A stretch of 64,000 bases of DNA from Desulfocucumis sp964643075 (GCA_964643075.1 CAZXQO010000002.1:62001-126000), one strand, 5' to 3'. Shown: positions 52,057 through 61,640, counted from the first letter of the stretch. The notes: generated by a model from the letters alone, not told the origin. A program made the numbers and translations.

Positions 52057-52482
52057 CTATTTGAGTACATCCAGCACAACCTGCCGGTGGTAAGGGCCGA
52101 TTATCTTTAGCCCACCGATATCATCCCGGGCCGCCCACATGTATTCCGTATGCTCGTGGCTCAGGGTGATCACCGGCCTGTTCGAGGAGCTTAGCCGGCA
52201 CAGGTAAAAAACACCGAACCTCTCTACCCCGTCTGGAAACATCACCACATAAGTACGCAACAGTTCTATTTCATCCTCTATTTCCAGCCCGGTTTCCTCC
52301 CTCACCTCCCGGCGAAGATCGGTAACGGGGTCACTGGCTATGTAATGGCCGCCGGGCAGCCCCCACAGCCCCTCCACTCCTCTACCCTGATAACTGGAAT
52401 AGCGAAGCAGCAACACCTGCTCCCGGTACACAAACACCACGTGCTGCATTACGGCCAAAAGTTTATGTTCAAACTTCTTCAC
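52057..52482 (-). CDS. NUDIX hydrolase
   Basis: A 141-residue NUDIX pyrophosphohydrolase. The box is GGHYIASDPVTDLRREVREE followed by TGLEIED, with the expected Glu and Arg residues (GX5EX7REUXEEXGU, with Asp in place of the first Glu). Substrate unknown. It follows the exosortase cluster on the same strand but is probably independent. Start ATG 52482. Confidence 0.88.
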   Translation of the reverse strand: MKKFEHKLLAVMQHVVFVYREQVLLLRYSSYQGRGVEGLWGLPGGHYIASDPVTDLRREVREETGLEIEDEIELLRTYVVMFPDGVERFGVFYLCRLSSSNRPVITLSHEHTEYMWAARDDIGGLKIIGPYHRQVVLDVLK

Positions 52483-52562
52483 ACGCTTTCCCTCTTTACT
52501 TAATCAGTTCCGTGGTCTGTTCGTCAGGCCAAAGGCGAAGGCAGCGGCGGCGTTTACACCGA

Positions 52563-53939
52563 TCAACTCTTCCATGATTTACCCCACCTGCTTACGGTAG
52601 AAAATACTTCTTTTATATACCTACCATATGAATATAATACTTTCGCCAGTTGGTCAACAGGATTTTCCACCCGCCAGCTTTTTTGCTCGGCCACACCCAG
52701 TATAATGCCTGCCATGCGGAACCAGTATGAAAGATAACGGTAAAAAGGCATAAAAAACACTACCCACCATATTTTGTACAATTCCTTACGGTAGGATTTG
52801 GCCACACCTTTGTAAACCACCCCGAAATTAACACACTCCAACAGTATATAACAGACAAACATACCCATCATGGCTATAATTACAGTGGGTAAAGAATAAC
52901 CCAAGAAATATAGAAAGGGGATGAGAAATGTCCAGGCCAGGCGTGAAAAAGCCAGAGTATGATCGGATATTAAAATGCGGCCGGTAAAATCCATCAGCGC
53001 CCCCCAGCCCAGTGGAACATGCTTGTAATATGTGCTCAGTACCTCAATTTCACCCCGCTGCCAGCGTACCCTCTGGGAGTATAGTTGGGCAAGTGATTGG
53101 ATCGGCTCAACATAGGCAATGGCTTTTGTAACGCAACCAATTTTGCCCTTTTTACTTTTGACTGCATTTCTAATATGAAATGTCAAATCGGTATCTTCGG
53201 ATACGGTTCGCTCCTGGTACAAAAAAGACTGGAGCATAATGTCGCGCCTGAAGGCTGAAAAGGCCCCGGACAGGGTAAAAACGGTGTTGGTCAGAGTCTG
53301 GTAGCGGCGTCCGATATCAAAAGCTATAAGGTACTCAATAACCTCGCAATAATTAATGATATCCACAAAACCAAGGCCTTCGCCCAGCACTTTGTCCACC
53401 CGGATGCTGCCGGTGGCGGCCACCAGGGAAGGATCGTCCTCAAAAGCCCTTACCACCTGCAACACCGCGTCCCTGTCCAGCCATGTATCAGCATCCACAT
53501 TAATCATGTAATCTCCCTGACCGGAGTACATGCCGGCGTTAAGGGCTATGGATTTACCGGCCCGCTCCAGAGAAGTCCAAATCACCGCCAGTTCCCGGTG
53601 TTCCTGCTGAAATTGCTGAAATATTTCAAAGCTGTTGTCGCTACCGCCGTTGTTTACACAAATGACCTGCATAGACTGCACCGGGTAACTCTGGCTTAAA
53701 ATGGAATGCAAACATTTATACAAAGTGGTTTCCGAATTGTGTACCGGAATCACCAAGGTTACCAGTGGAGAGTAGGAAGACTCCCTGGGCGAATCGTTTC
53801 CATTTAGCGGATGTACAAATAGTTTAAGCAGATACACAAATGCCGTGGTAAAATCCACCAGCAGCGGCATCAACAGCCATATCCCCCAGAAAACCAGAAA
53901 ATTTACAGTCCTATCCCAAAGCATATCACCCATTTTCAA
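52563..53939 (-). CDS. XrtG-associated family 2 glycosyltransferase
   Basis: A 458-residue membrane glycosyltransferase. One N-terminal helix anchors it; the GT2 domain has LVTLVIPVHNSETTLYKCLH, the DxD-like NVDADTWLDRDAV, SEDTDLTFHIR and the QRVRWQRGE motif of processive enzymes; several C-terminal helices follow. The layout matches the glycosyltransferase that accompanies the Gram-positive exosortase XrtG. Its start overlaps the xrtG stop by 14 bases, so they are cotranslated. It probably builds or exports a polysaccharide linked to the sorting system. Confidence 0.88.
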   Translation of the reverse strand: MKMGDMLWDRTVNFLVFWGIWLLMPLLVDFTTAFVYLLKLFVHPLNGNDSPRESSYSPLVTLVIPVHNSETTLYKCLHSILSQSYPVQSMQVICVNNGGSDNSFEIFQQFQQEHRELAVIWTSLERAGKSIALNAGMYSGQGDYMINVDADTWLDRDAVLQVVRAFEDDPSLVAATGSIRVDKVLGEGLGFVDIINYCEVIEYLIAFDIGRRYQTLTNTVFTLSGAFSAFRRDIMLQSFLYQERTVSEDTDLTFHIRNAVKSKKGKIGCVTKAIAYVEPIQSLAQLYSQRVRWQRGEIEVLSTYYKHVPLGWGALMDFTGRILISDHTLAFSRLAWTFLIPFLYFLGYSLPTVIIAMMGMFVCYILLECVNFGVVYKGVAKSYRKELYKIWWVVFFMPFYRYLSYWFRMAGIILGVAEQKSWRVENPVDQLAKVLYSYGRYIKEVFSTVSRWGKSWKS

Positions 53940-55125
53940 CTTGCTCCCTGTTTTTTTTCAAAGACGGTCTCGTGAAAACATTCCAATAAAGGCCTACTAC
54001 CAACACAAAAAAAACCAGCCTGCCAAAAATCGTATGCGCGAGAAACATCATGTTTCGCCCGCCCCAATGAATCAGCACAATAACTGTCACAAGCCGTAAT
54101 ATATTTATCAAATATACCGCGGTAATCCCCGTTGTGACATATAAAAACTTCTGCCTGCGGCCATAGGCAGGATAAAAAAGAAGCAATCCCGCAAATATAC
54201 ACATTTCCAGCAGGCCGGAGTTTTCTATGTCTATATCCAGAGTGGTCCAGCTGTTATCAACGTCAATTAAAACAAGAAGAGTGCCGGGTGATTTATCAAA
54301 AATATAAGTTTTTATATCAAAGCAACTTAACATATTGTGGATTGCCAGTCCCGCCAGATGTTCCAGCCCCTGCTCCACCGGGGAACCCCTAATAAGAAAA
54401 ATTAATATGAAGGTCAGGCCTACCGCAGCCCATACATAATAAAAGATCCAAATGCGGTGACGGCAAAAGATAAAAGCTATAATTAGCCATATTAAAAAAA
54501 TGACGGCAGTATCCTGCCAGCTTTTTACACTAGCCGGGAATGGCGCCCACAGGTTGTCACCCCGTCCGGGCAGGCGATCGCCCCGGTTATCGGCATCTGA
54601 CAAATAAAATCTCACCGGCTGAGCAGGATATATATCAAGGGTGGACATGGGCAGGTCAAATTCGCATTTTTCTCCCCCTCCAGCATAACCCTCACCCCAG
54701 TTACCATGGTAATTTTTCAGCAGTTTGCCGCTAATGGCATGTATCTGTACCTCCACCAGACCGCTTTCCGGATGGTCAGGTCTATAAATAATCTCGACAT
54801 ATTTATCTATACTGTCCTCATATTTACCATTGTTGTTGATGTCAAAATAAAGCCTGCAGGTTAAATCAGCGGTGGGATCGGCTGGTGTATATCTTTCAAT
54901 CATGAAATATAGCTTTTGCTCGTTCTCATTTGTTCCCCAGGAGATCAGTTTAAAATCTTCGCCCTCGCCGCCGTCGCCCCGCACATCATCAAGGGATGCC
55001 CTGCCTTCCCAGTCGTTGAATTTACCGTCCAGCACAAACGGGGTTTCCGCCCACGCGGAGGATGAAAAACAGCAAAAAAGCAAAGCTGCCAGCAAAGCTC
55101 TTATTAAGCAGAATATTGTCTTCAT
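53926..55125 (-). CDS. xrtG: XrtG-type exosortase fused to an N-terminal CBM9/DOMON-like domain
   Basis: A 399-residue protein. A signal peptide (1-26) precedes a secreted beta-rich domain (about 27-200) with VLDGKFNDWEGRASLDDVRG and LYFDINNNGKYED, resembling CBM9/DOMON folds. Helices from about 206 to 382 carry the exosortase triad: Cys309 in LLEMCIFAG, Arg344 in YLINILRLVTV, and His364 in FLAHTIFGR. Exosortases are transpeptidases that cleave a C-terminal sorting signal. The typical XrtG lacks the long N-terminal domain, so this is a fusion or family variant. It overlaps both neighbours (four bases with the next upstream gene). No sorting-signal target was seen in the window. Confidence 0.85.
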   Translation of the reverse strand: MKTIFCLIRALLAALLFCCFSSSAWAETPFVLDGKFNDWEGRASLDDVRGDGGEGEDFKLISWGTNENEQKLYFMIERYTPADPTADLTCRLYFDINNNGKYEDSIDKYVEIIYRPDHPESGLVEVQIHAISGKLLKNYHGNWGEGYAGGGEKCEFDLPMSTLDIYPAQPVRFYLSDADNRGDRLPGRGDNLWAPFPASVKSWQDTAVIFLIWLIIAFIFCRHRIWIFYYVWAAVGLTFILIFLIRGSPVEQGLEHLAGLAIHNMLSCFDIKTYIFDKSPGTLLVLIDVDNSWTTLDIDIENSGLLEMCIFAGLLLFYPAYGRRQKFLYVTTGITAVYLINILRLVTVIVLIHWGGRNMMFLAHTIFGRLVFFVLVVGLYWNVFTRPSLKKNREQVENG

Positions 55126-58100
55126 CCAGCCACCTCATTTGTTTTTCTTCGGTAAAAATAAATAACCACTACCAGAAACCCAAGAGAAATCAGTGATATA
55201 TCTGCCCCCCAATAATAAACCGGTGTTTTATACAAAGAGATGATTATTTCGTGGGTGCCTGCCGGCAGGTTGATCTGCAGGAGGTTTTCAAAATTTTGAA
55301 CGTCCCAGGGTTTTCCATCCACAAAAACTTTTATTCCATCCATAAAAGCCACCGGAAGAATCACTTCTGTGTTCTTGTCCGCATGGCCGGTCATAACATA
55401 ACCGGAAGCGGTGGTACGGTAACTTAATAGCTGAATAATACCGGATACGTTATAATCAGTTTTCAAACCGAAAATATCCCCTACCAGCCCTACGGCTGCA
55501 GGATCTCCCGTCAGCAAGGCGTGATAGGGAATGCTTCCCCCCAAAAACCAAATTTTACTTGCACCGACTTTTTTATAGCCGTAAACCGGGGCACTGTTCC
55601 CGTAGTATTTAAACTCCATCTCCACATCGTCCAGTCCCAGGGGAACATATGATTTCCAGGTGGATACAGATGAGGAGAAAGGTTGCAGTTGAATATTACC
55701 CATGCGGCCGGAAATATTTAGCCGCCCCTCCAGATTTACCGCCTCACCGTAGACACCAAGGAATTCCGGCTGTTTGGCCAGCACATTTAATGGCATACCG
55801 GCGAGTTCGATATACACCCGGCCACCGGATGCCGCATATTCCGCAACTGTTTTTTCAGCTTTCGCCTTGGACCGCCATTGGGCCCCGGAATAAATAACCA
55901 TTGGATATTCCGCCAGCGTCTCAGGGGAATAGTCATCTATATAAGGGGAAACGCCCATTTCCACGCCGGGAAATTGCAGGGCAATATTACCGGCATACTT
56001 ACCCACCACCAGGCAGATATTTTTCTTGGCAACCAGATATGGACGGTCATAACCGTGCCAGAGACTAATCCCTGCAAATACCGCCCTCCGCCTGTATCCG
56101 GCCTGCATAGCGGCATTACTGAAGGCCCGGGGATCCCTCACCACATCATCCTTTACGATCAAATCTGTAGCACCGAGATTAATACATGATCTAAACAAAA
56201 ATGGATAATACTGCTGCTCCAGACCGGTATTCAGGAGCATAATGTTGCCGGATGTCACCGCGCCCTGCCAGGCCCAGCCGAACACCTGCTCCCGGCCGGC
56301 AGCAGAATAAATAAATGACGGGGCTGAATAAAGCCTGCTTAAATCAATGGTAGCGACGCGCCAGCCAGGCGTTGATTTCAATAAATCCGCGCTCTGGATT
56401 AAATTAAAAGATTTTGATGTGGTGAAAGCCAACAGCTGCACGGAGAAAAAACAATCAACCATAAATATGGCAAAAAGGGCAACTGCTATAATGGAGGTGG
56501 CGTATTTTGACCGCAAAAATCTGACTTTTGTTTCAGGCAAATAACCAAAACTGGCTATCATCAAGGCCAGCGCGGCAAAACTGCTGAAACGCAGCGGCCA
56601 GAGGAGCTGGCTAAGAGGCAGAATTAAATATAACAGACGCGCCGTGGGAAAGGTTATTGTAATAAGAAAGATCCCGCAGACAGCCAAACTTTTAGCCCAT
56701 GGTGGTTTAGCAGACCAGGTTAAAATAACTGCGATCAGTGCCGGCAGTATACTTATCCCCCAGTAAAAGGCTTCGCCATCGCCAAAACGGTAAAGGGGAT
56801 TGAATGATATGGCTGCCGGAATAAAATTGATGGCGTCCTTCACCGCTTGCACATCCATCCCGGCGATCCCGCCCTGAAGGCTGGGCAGGAGCCACCAGGC
56901 GGAAGTCAACACTCCCAGGAAAAGAGCCAGCGCACCCCTCCAGCAGTCCTTCCAGTCACAGCCCCGGAAAATCCATAACAGAAAGGCAAAAAGCATTAAC
57001 CCGGCACAGTAAACAGCACACATCATAGCATGGCATAAAACAAATAGATGAGCTAAAACTGCCACGGCAAGGAAGCTTATGTAGTCTTTCTTTTTTTCCA
57101 ACACCTTAAGAAAAAGAATAAACAATAGCGGTAGCAAGGCGGTGGTTAGTACCCTGGGCAGATTGCCTTCCTGGAAAGCAACGTGCATATTATCTATCCA
57201 TACAACCCATAATGCGCCGCCCGCCACTGACTGCCACAGCCCCATTTTACCGGCAAAAAGGAGCCAGAAAAGACCACCGGTAAGGGCACATAAGAATAAA
57301 TAATAATTACCCGCAACAAAAATATCACCTGTAGCTGCACGCAGTGCAGCCAACAGGTAATAGGGCAGCGGCGCCCAGTAACGGAAAGGCTGGCTGCCGT
57401 TGTACCAGTATTCGGTGAACTGTGGGTAGTAATTGCCCTTCAGCACTTCCTGATATAAAAACTCCGCTTTATAAAGATGGCCCCAGGTATCAACACCCCA
57501 GGGATAATACCGGTCCGCCGGCGGAAACAGAACATTATAATAAGCCCCAAAAGCCACCAGGGCGATAATACATATCCCGGCAAAATAATATACCGGCCGG
57601 TATTTACGCCGGACTACCGGCCCGGTATTTTGGCTCTCCGGAATCTGCGCAGACGCTGCCTCAGCCTGTCCGCCACTATTATCTTCGATGGCGCCATGCG
57701 CGGGCTCCTCCTCCGTCGCCGCTATTTCCCCGTCTGGTTCCGTACTGCCGGCTTCCTTTAATTCCTTTTCATCCATTTCATCAAATTCAATATATCGGCT
57801 GGTTACTTCTATCCCCCTGGTGGGCGTTTCCCAGACGGTAAGCTTCCCCAGTCCAAAACCTCCACCCGCCAGAGCATCCTCCAGGCGGTTAAAGAAATAC
57901 AGGGCCATATTTTCTGTTGAGGGCTGGATTTTATTAAAGGGAGAAATTTGGTTAAGCACCGTGTTTTCGTATGTTTGAAGCACCTGTTTGACGGAGTCGA
58001 AGATACTGGAAAATGCCACCATTTCGGGGTTTAGCAGCGGCACCTTTATTTCTATTTGAATTTGCCAGGAATGGGCGTGCACAGGCCCGGCTTTTTGGCC

Positions 58101-58511
58101 GAAGGAAACAAAATGCCTGGCATTAAGGAAGGAAACCAGTTTGATGGTATATAAAGACTTGTCCGCTGCATCCGGGCCTGCCCCGGTTATAGCAACAGTT
58201 TGCCCCAACCCGGGTGCGTCAGCGGGTGTAACGCCGGTATTTATAGTTACTGCTGCTGAATCATTACTGATTAACCTGTTGTAAAGAATGTACTCATTTT
58301 CCAGGGAGACAATCTCCCGTTCTATTACGCCAATTTGCTCTTGTTGCGAACACACAGCCGCACGGGCCATGGCCAGCGTTTTTTCAGCTTCAGCCCGGGC
58401 TTTTTCCTCAATGCCCGATGCTATGCTGTTGCTTTCCGTCAGAGCCGCGTTAAAATTACTTAAAGACTCCTCCCTGGCGTCTATTAGCTCAGTCAACTGC
58501 TGGATAATCAA
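55122..58511 (-). CDS. 1129-residue pterin-synthase-related membrane protein of the XrtG cluster
   Basis: Domains in order: an N-terminal coiled coil (about 1-75); a 6-pyruvoyl-tetrahydropterin-synthase-like domain (about 119-220) with the metal-type His133, His145 and His147 (VSFGQKAGPVHAHSWQIQI) and PSTENMALYFFNRLED; an acidic linker; then about a dozen helices from residue 308, with DTWGHLYKAEFLYQEVLKGN typical of PF10131 membrane proteins; a soluble region near 730-1080; and a last helix. Proteins of this kind accompany XrtG. The GT-C-like membrane part suggests lipid-linked sugar transfer, as inference. The coiled coil fused in front is unusual. Confidence 0.8.
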   Translation of the reverse strand: MIIQQLTELIDAREESLSNFNAALTESNSIASGIEEKARAEAEKTLAMARAAVCSQQEQIGVIEREIVSLENEYILYNRLISNDSAAVTINTGVTPADAPGLGQTVAITGAGPDAADKSLYTIKLVSFLNARHFVSFGQKAGPVHAHSWQIQIEIKVPLLNPEMVAFSSIFDSVKQVLQTYENTVLNQISPFNKIQPSTENMALYFFNRLEDALAGGGFGLGKLTVWETPTRGIEVTSRYIEFDEMDEKELKEAGSTEPDGEIAATEEEPAHGAIEDNSGGQAEAASAQIPESQNTGPVVRRKYRPVYYFAGICIIALVAFGAYYNVLFPPADRYYPWGVDTWGHLYKAEFLYQEVLKGNYYPQFTEYWYNGSQPFRYWAPLPYYLLAALRAATGDIFVAGNYYLFLCALTGGLFWLLFAGKMGLWQSVAGGALWVVWIDNMHVAFQEGNLPRVLTTALLPLLFILFLKVLEKKKDYISFLAVAVLAHLFVLCHAMMCAVYCAGLMLFAFLLWIFRGCDWKDCWRGALALFLGVLTSAWWLLPSLQGGIAGMDVQAVKDAINFIPAAISFNPLYRFGDGEAFYWGISILPALIAVILTWSAKPPWAKSLAVCGIFLITITFPTARLLYLILPLSQLLWPLRFSSFAALALMIASFGYLPETKVRFLRSKYATSIIAVALFAIFMVDCFFSVQLLAFTTSKSFNLIQSADLLKSTPGWRVATIDLSRLYSAPSFIYSAAGREQVFGWAWQGAVTSGNIMLLNTGLEQQYYPFLFRSCINLGATDLIVKDDVVRDPRAFSNAAMQAGYRRRAVFAGISLWHGYDRPYLVAKKNICLVVGKYAGNIALQFPGVEMGVSPYIDDYSPETLAEYPMVIYSGAQWRSKAKAEKTVAEYAASGGRVYIELAGMPLNVLAKQPEFLGVYGEAVNLEGRLNISGRMGNIQLQPFSSSVSTWKSYVPLGLDDVEMEFKYYGNSAPVYGYKKVGASKIWFLGGSIPYHALLTGDPAAVGLVGDIFGLKTDYNVSGIIQLLSYRTTASGYVMTGHADKNTEVILPVAFMDGIKVFVDGKPWDVQNFENLLQINLPAGTHEIIISLYKTPVYYWGADISLISLGFLVVVIYFYRRKTNEVAG

Positions 58512-58643
58512 CCTGTTAACTGCAATCTTTTCTAATAAATCAGCAAATTTTTCGTTAAGGTTTTCATCCTGGTGGATAACGTCACCCGATCCGTACTTTT
58601 TGTCAAGGATGATAATCCACCCCTTTTGCTATACTCTCAGCTG

Positions 58644-59129
58644 TTAATTGGTGTTAAGTTTTCTCTCGGTAACAATTATAGTAGGCGAAAATGTCTTTTC
58701 GTTGGGCAGATCTTTCATTTCTTCAAGTGAAAATTTATATCTATCCAGTATCTCTTTGAATTCCGTTTTAAATCTTTCTACTTTCATCCTTAATAATTCA
58801 AACTCCCGGACTTTTTCCCGCAATTCTTCTGCTGACTTTTCCTCCATCGCCCGGGCTCTCTCCCGGGCTTCCTCTTCAATCCTACAGGCATTATTTGTTG
58901 CCGTAAGCATGACCTCCGCAATGATGTGCTCCCGCTCTATATAAGTATTTAACTGTTTTTCCAGTTGGGCAATCCTTTCCCTTGACCTAATCAATTCCTC
59001 CTCCGCTGCTGTTATCTTAACCTGCAGGGTTCCTTCCTTTTGCCGGTATTCGGCGTCAATTCTTTGGATTTCGCTTGCGACTTCTGCCGGGTTATAGCCC
59101 AACAAAGCCCTGCCGAATTTTTTCTCCAT
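58644..59129 (-). CDS. DivIVA-like coiled-coil protein
   Basis: A 161-residue protein. The first 20 residues (MEKKFGRALLGYNPAEVASE) resemble the membrane-targeting start of DivIVA/GpsB proteins; the rest is a long coiled coil with heptads. The start is ATG 59129 after GGGAGGG; the frame is open to 59168. It may localise the XrtG machinery to poles or septa. It precedes the giant protein, whose own N-terminal coiled coil might bind it. Confidence 0.75.
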   Translation of the reverse strand: MEKKFGRALLGYNPAEVASEIQRIDAEYRQKEGTLQVKITAAEEELIRSRERIAQLEKQLNTYIEREHIIAEVMLTATNNACRIEEEARERARAMEEKSAEELREKVREFELLRMKVERFKTEFKEILDRYKFSLEEMKDLPNEKTFSPTIIVTERKLNTN

Positions 59130-59308
59130 TTTCAGCCCTCCCAAATTAAATATACCATTTGAAAACAATGTTTAATATTTGGGCCTTATGTCCTATTACA
59201 TAGGGACATTTTACCTATTTATATAATAACAAGTAGTATATTGCAAGCTATTTATAGGAATAATCGGGAATTTTTCATGAAATTAACGTATAATCATATA
59301 ATTAGTAA

Positions 59309-61435
59309 TTATTTTTGTTCTAGCCGTAAATAATTTTGGAGTACATAAAAACTATCCTTCCTGCGCTCGTGGTAAGAAGGCTCGTCCCAGTTGGCCCAGT
59401 TATAAAAAAGGGCTGGCTTTAGCTGGACTTCATTTTGTATATCGCCCCGGGATATACAAAATATATTTATCCCGGGCGAGGAAACGCTGCTCATACCTTT
59501 TAACTGTTTTCTGTATGGATAGGCCCATACCTGGTGGCTGCTGGGATCAGTAAACCCCAGCAGCATCCATGGCAAACGGACTTCTAAAACCTTCCCGTTT
59601 GTGTAATAATCCGCCAGGCTATTGTAATCCTTTGCCTCCGGGTTGGTGTTGCCGCTAATAAGCTTGCCTACAGTAATCTCGTCAAAGGGTATCTTCCGTT
59701 TGGACGCCGGTAAATACAGTCCCTTGCTCAGGCATAGTTTCCAGGGCAAAAAGACACCGTTATCCTCCCTGGCCCAGGTAGGGTCCCAGCGGATCATCTT
59801 GTTCAGGTAGCCGTAAAGATAAGTATGCTGGTCGTAAGCGCTGGCAACCTCAAGCCCGGCAGGACCGGGGACCTTTAAATGCAGAAGGAACTCAATCCCC
59901 TGTGAAAATGCTATGGAAGTGCCGGCCACATGCATATTTCCACCGGGCACAGTATCAAATCCCAAATATATGTCCTTATCTCTCCAATTGTCACTGTCTG
60001 TCGCCTGCAGGGCCAGATAAAGGTAGGCCTCATCATGGCTAACCATGAGCTTGGTCTTGCCATCCTCCAGTATGACTGTTTTCGGTTTGTCGATTATATC
60101 CCAGTCTCCAGTGTCGCCATCCAGAAAAACCTTTGTCCTGGCACCTGGTTCAACAGCAATAAGCCCGAAATTTTCTTCATTGGTAAGCCTGTTTAACCAC
60201 ATGGGCCGTCTCTCTCCGGGAATCTCCAAATCCAGGGTGTTCCAGGTAAATTTAAACCACTCATCCTGCCAGGAAAAAAGAATTGCCCCCGCAGCGCCTG
60301 CATCTTTTATCGCCCGGAACATGGATACATCCATTTGACCCTGCTCTTTCTCCGTATGCATGCCCTGATTACGTCCCAGCGTGCCTCTGTGGGCCATACC
60401 CCGGGAGGAAGGGACCCCGAATTCCGCAACCATCAGGGGCATGCCCCGATGGTATTCTTTCAACTGGCGGACATAGCCCTCATATGGCTCACTGACACCG
60501 TCTTTGTTTATATATTGCCGGTAATCCTGCTGGTAAACAAGGCTGTCCGGATAGTAAGGGTATACATGATATGAAGCGAAATATCCTGCCTGCCAGAGAT
60601 TGGTGGGAACGATATGAGTAGGGTCCACCGACACCAAATCCTCCCGTGGAAATGGCTCGTTAGGGTGCTGCAGGGGATCGGTGGTCACCCAATTTACAAA
60701 AGTCACCGGGTGCTGCCAGCCTGTTTCCGACTCAGCTACGGCTAGATTCTCCAGAGCGGCGGCCAGCCAGGCCTCAAATGGTTCGGACTGTTGCACAGTT
60801 GCAAAAAATTTACCCTGGAAATTATTTTTAGCAGCGTTTTTTTGATTGGTACCCTGCACCATATATGGGTCCCATTCCGAGCCAACCATCCACGCCAGCA
60901 GGTAAGGCGCTGCATTAACGGTATAACTGCCGTAGGCATGTCCTTGACGCGGAGAAATTTCTCCCCTGCCGTATACAGCCCGGACGGCCAAAGATATTTC
61001 TTCGTTGAACTGGGTTGTTATGGAATCAAGATAAGCATCCTGCTTCTTGATCAGTTCCTCCTCCGGCGGCCAGATGCCCTGAATGAACCATAGTTTTCTT
61101 TTGGCAGATTCGTTGTGATCGGCCAATGCCCTGTAAAAGTCCGGCGGAAGTATGGTGTAGACCCTCACCAAATCCACCCCAAGGCTTTCCATGTCACCGA
61201 ACCAGCGGAGGTAATCATCATAGCTGGGGCTTAATTCCCCCGGGCTGTGGCCCGGTGTTGTGGCTCCGAGATTAACACCGTACCAGAAATGTTTTTGCCA
61301 TTTCCCCTCTGCATAGCAAAGCAGATTTTCCCCTTCAACCCTGCTCACCATACTTATGCCGTTTTGCTTATATACTGCCTTTTGAGGCAAGAAAGAGCAA
61401 CCCGTTAACAACAGGGTAAATATTATTAAATTCAT
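59309..61435 (-). CDS. Lipoprotein with glycoside-hydrolase-like barrel and CBM9/DOMON-like domain
   Basis: An about 708-residue lipoprotein. ATG 61435 gives a short signal peptide with lipobox LLLTGC; the frame is open to 61474. Residues about 40-430 resemble a TIM-barrel glycosidase (FWYGVNLGATTPGHSPGE, VDLVRVYTILPPDF), with a candidate nucleophile Glu in LMVAEFGVPSSRG as in GH2/GH5-clan enzymes. The C-terminal part has VFLDGDTGDWDIIDKPKTVI, a CBM9/DOMON-like pattern also seen in the exosortase. It is the first gene of the cluster and may act on the polysaccharide. Family number unknown. Confidence 0.7.
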   Translation of the reverse strand: MNLIIFTLLLTGCSFLPQKAVYKQNGISMVSRVEGENLLCYAEGKWQKHFWYGVNLGATTPGHSPGELSPSYDDYLRWFGDMESLGVDLVRVYTILPPDFYRALADHNESAKRKLWFIQGIWPPEEELIKKQDAYLDSITTQFNEEISLAVRAVYGRGEISPRQGHAYGSYTVNAAPYLLAWMVGSEWDPYMVQGTNQKNAAKNNFQGKFFATVQQSEPFEAWLAAALENLAVAESETGWQHPVTFVNWVTTDPLQHPNEPFPREDLVSVDPTHIVPTNLWQAGYFASYHVYPYYPDSLVYQQDYRQYINKDGVSEPYEGYVRQLKEYHRGMPLMVAEFGVPSSRGMAHRGTLGRNQGMHTEKEQGQMDVSMFRAIKDAGAAGAILFSWQDEWFKFTWNTLDLEIPGERRPMWLNRLTNEENFGLIAVEPGARTKVFLDGDTGDWDIIDKPKTVILEDGKTKLMVSHDEAYLYLALQATDSDNWRDKDIYLGFDTVPGGNMHVAGTSIAFSQGIEFLLHLKVPGPAGLEVASAYDQHTYLYGYLNKMIRWDPTWAREDNGVFLPWKLCLSKGLYLPASKRKIPFDEITVGKLISGNTNPEAKDYNSLADYYTNGKVLEVRLPWMLLGFTDPSSHQVWAYPYRKQLKGMSSVSSPGINIFCISRGDIQNEVQLKPALFYNWANWDEPSYHERRKDSFYVLQNYLRLEQK

Positions 61436-61490
61436 GGCTACAAGCCTTAAATTAGCCAATAATTCCCACTCCATATCTTATTTCAACATG

Positions 61491-61640
61491 TAATACTACA
61501 GCGTAATATTGCTTATTTCGCTATGCCCGCTACGCCATGGGGACGGTTCCATCGCTTTCCCTTCGGTCCTTCGCTGCGCTTCAGAAGCGCTCGAACCGTC
61601 CCCATGGCTTCGCTAACTTTTAGTTTACGCTGTAGTACTA
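61491..61640. repeat. 150-base palindromic MITE-like element
   Basis: Terminal arms TAATACTACAGCGTAA (61491-61506) and TTACGCTGTAGTACTA (61625-61640) are inverted with one mismatch; perfect inner arms CCATGGGGACGGTTC (61535-61549) and GAACCGTCCCCATGG (61593-61607) follow. No frame is present. Partial copies occur at 36849 and 51621. It lies directly upstream of the exosortase cluster; 61641-61770 holds no gene. Confidence 0.75.
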
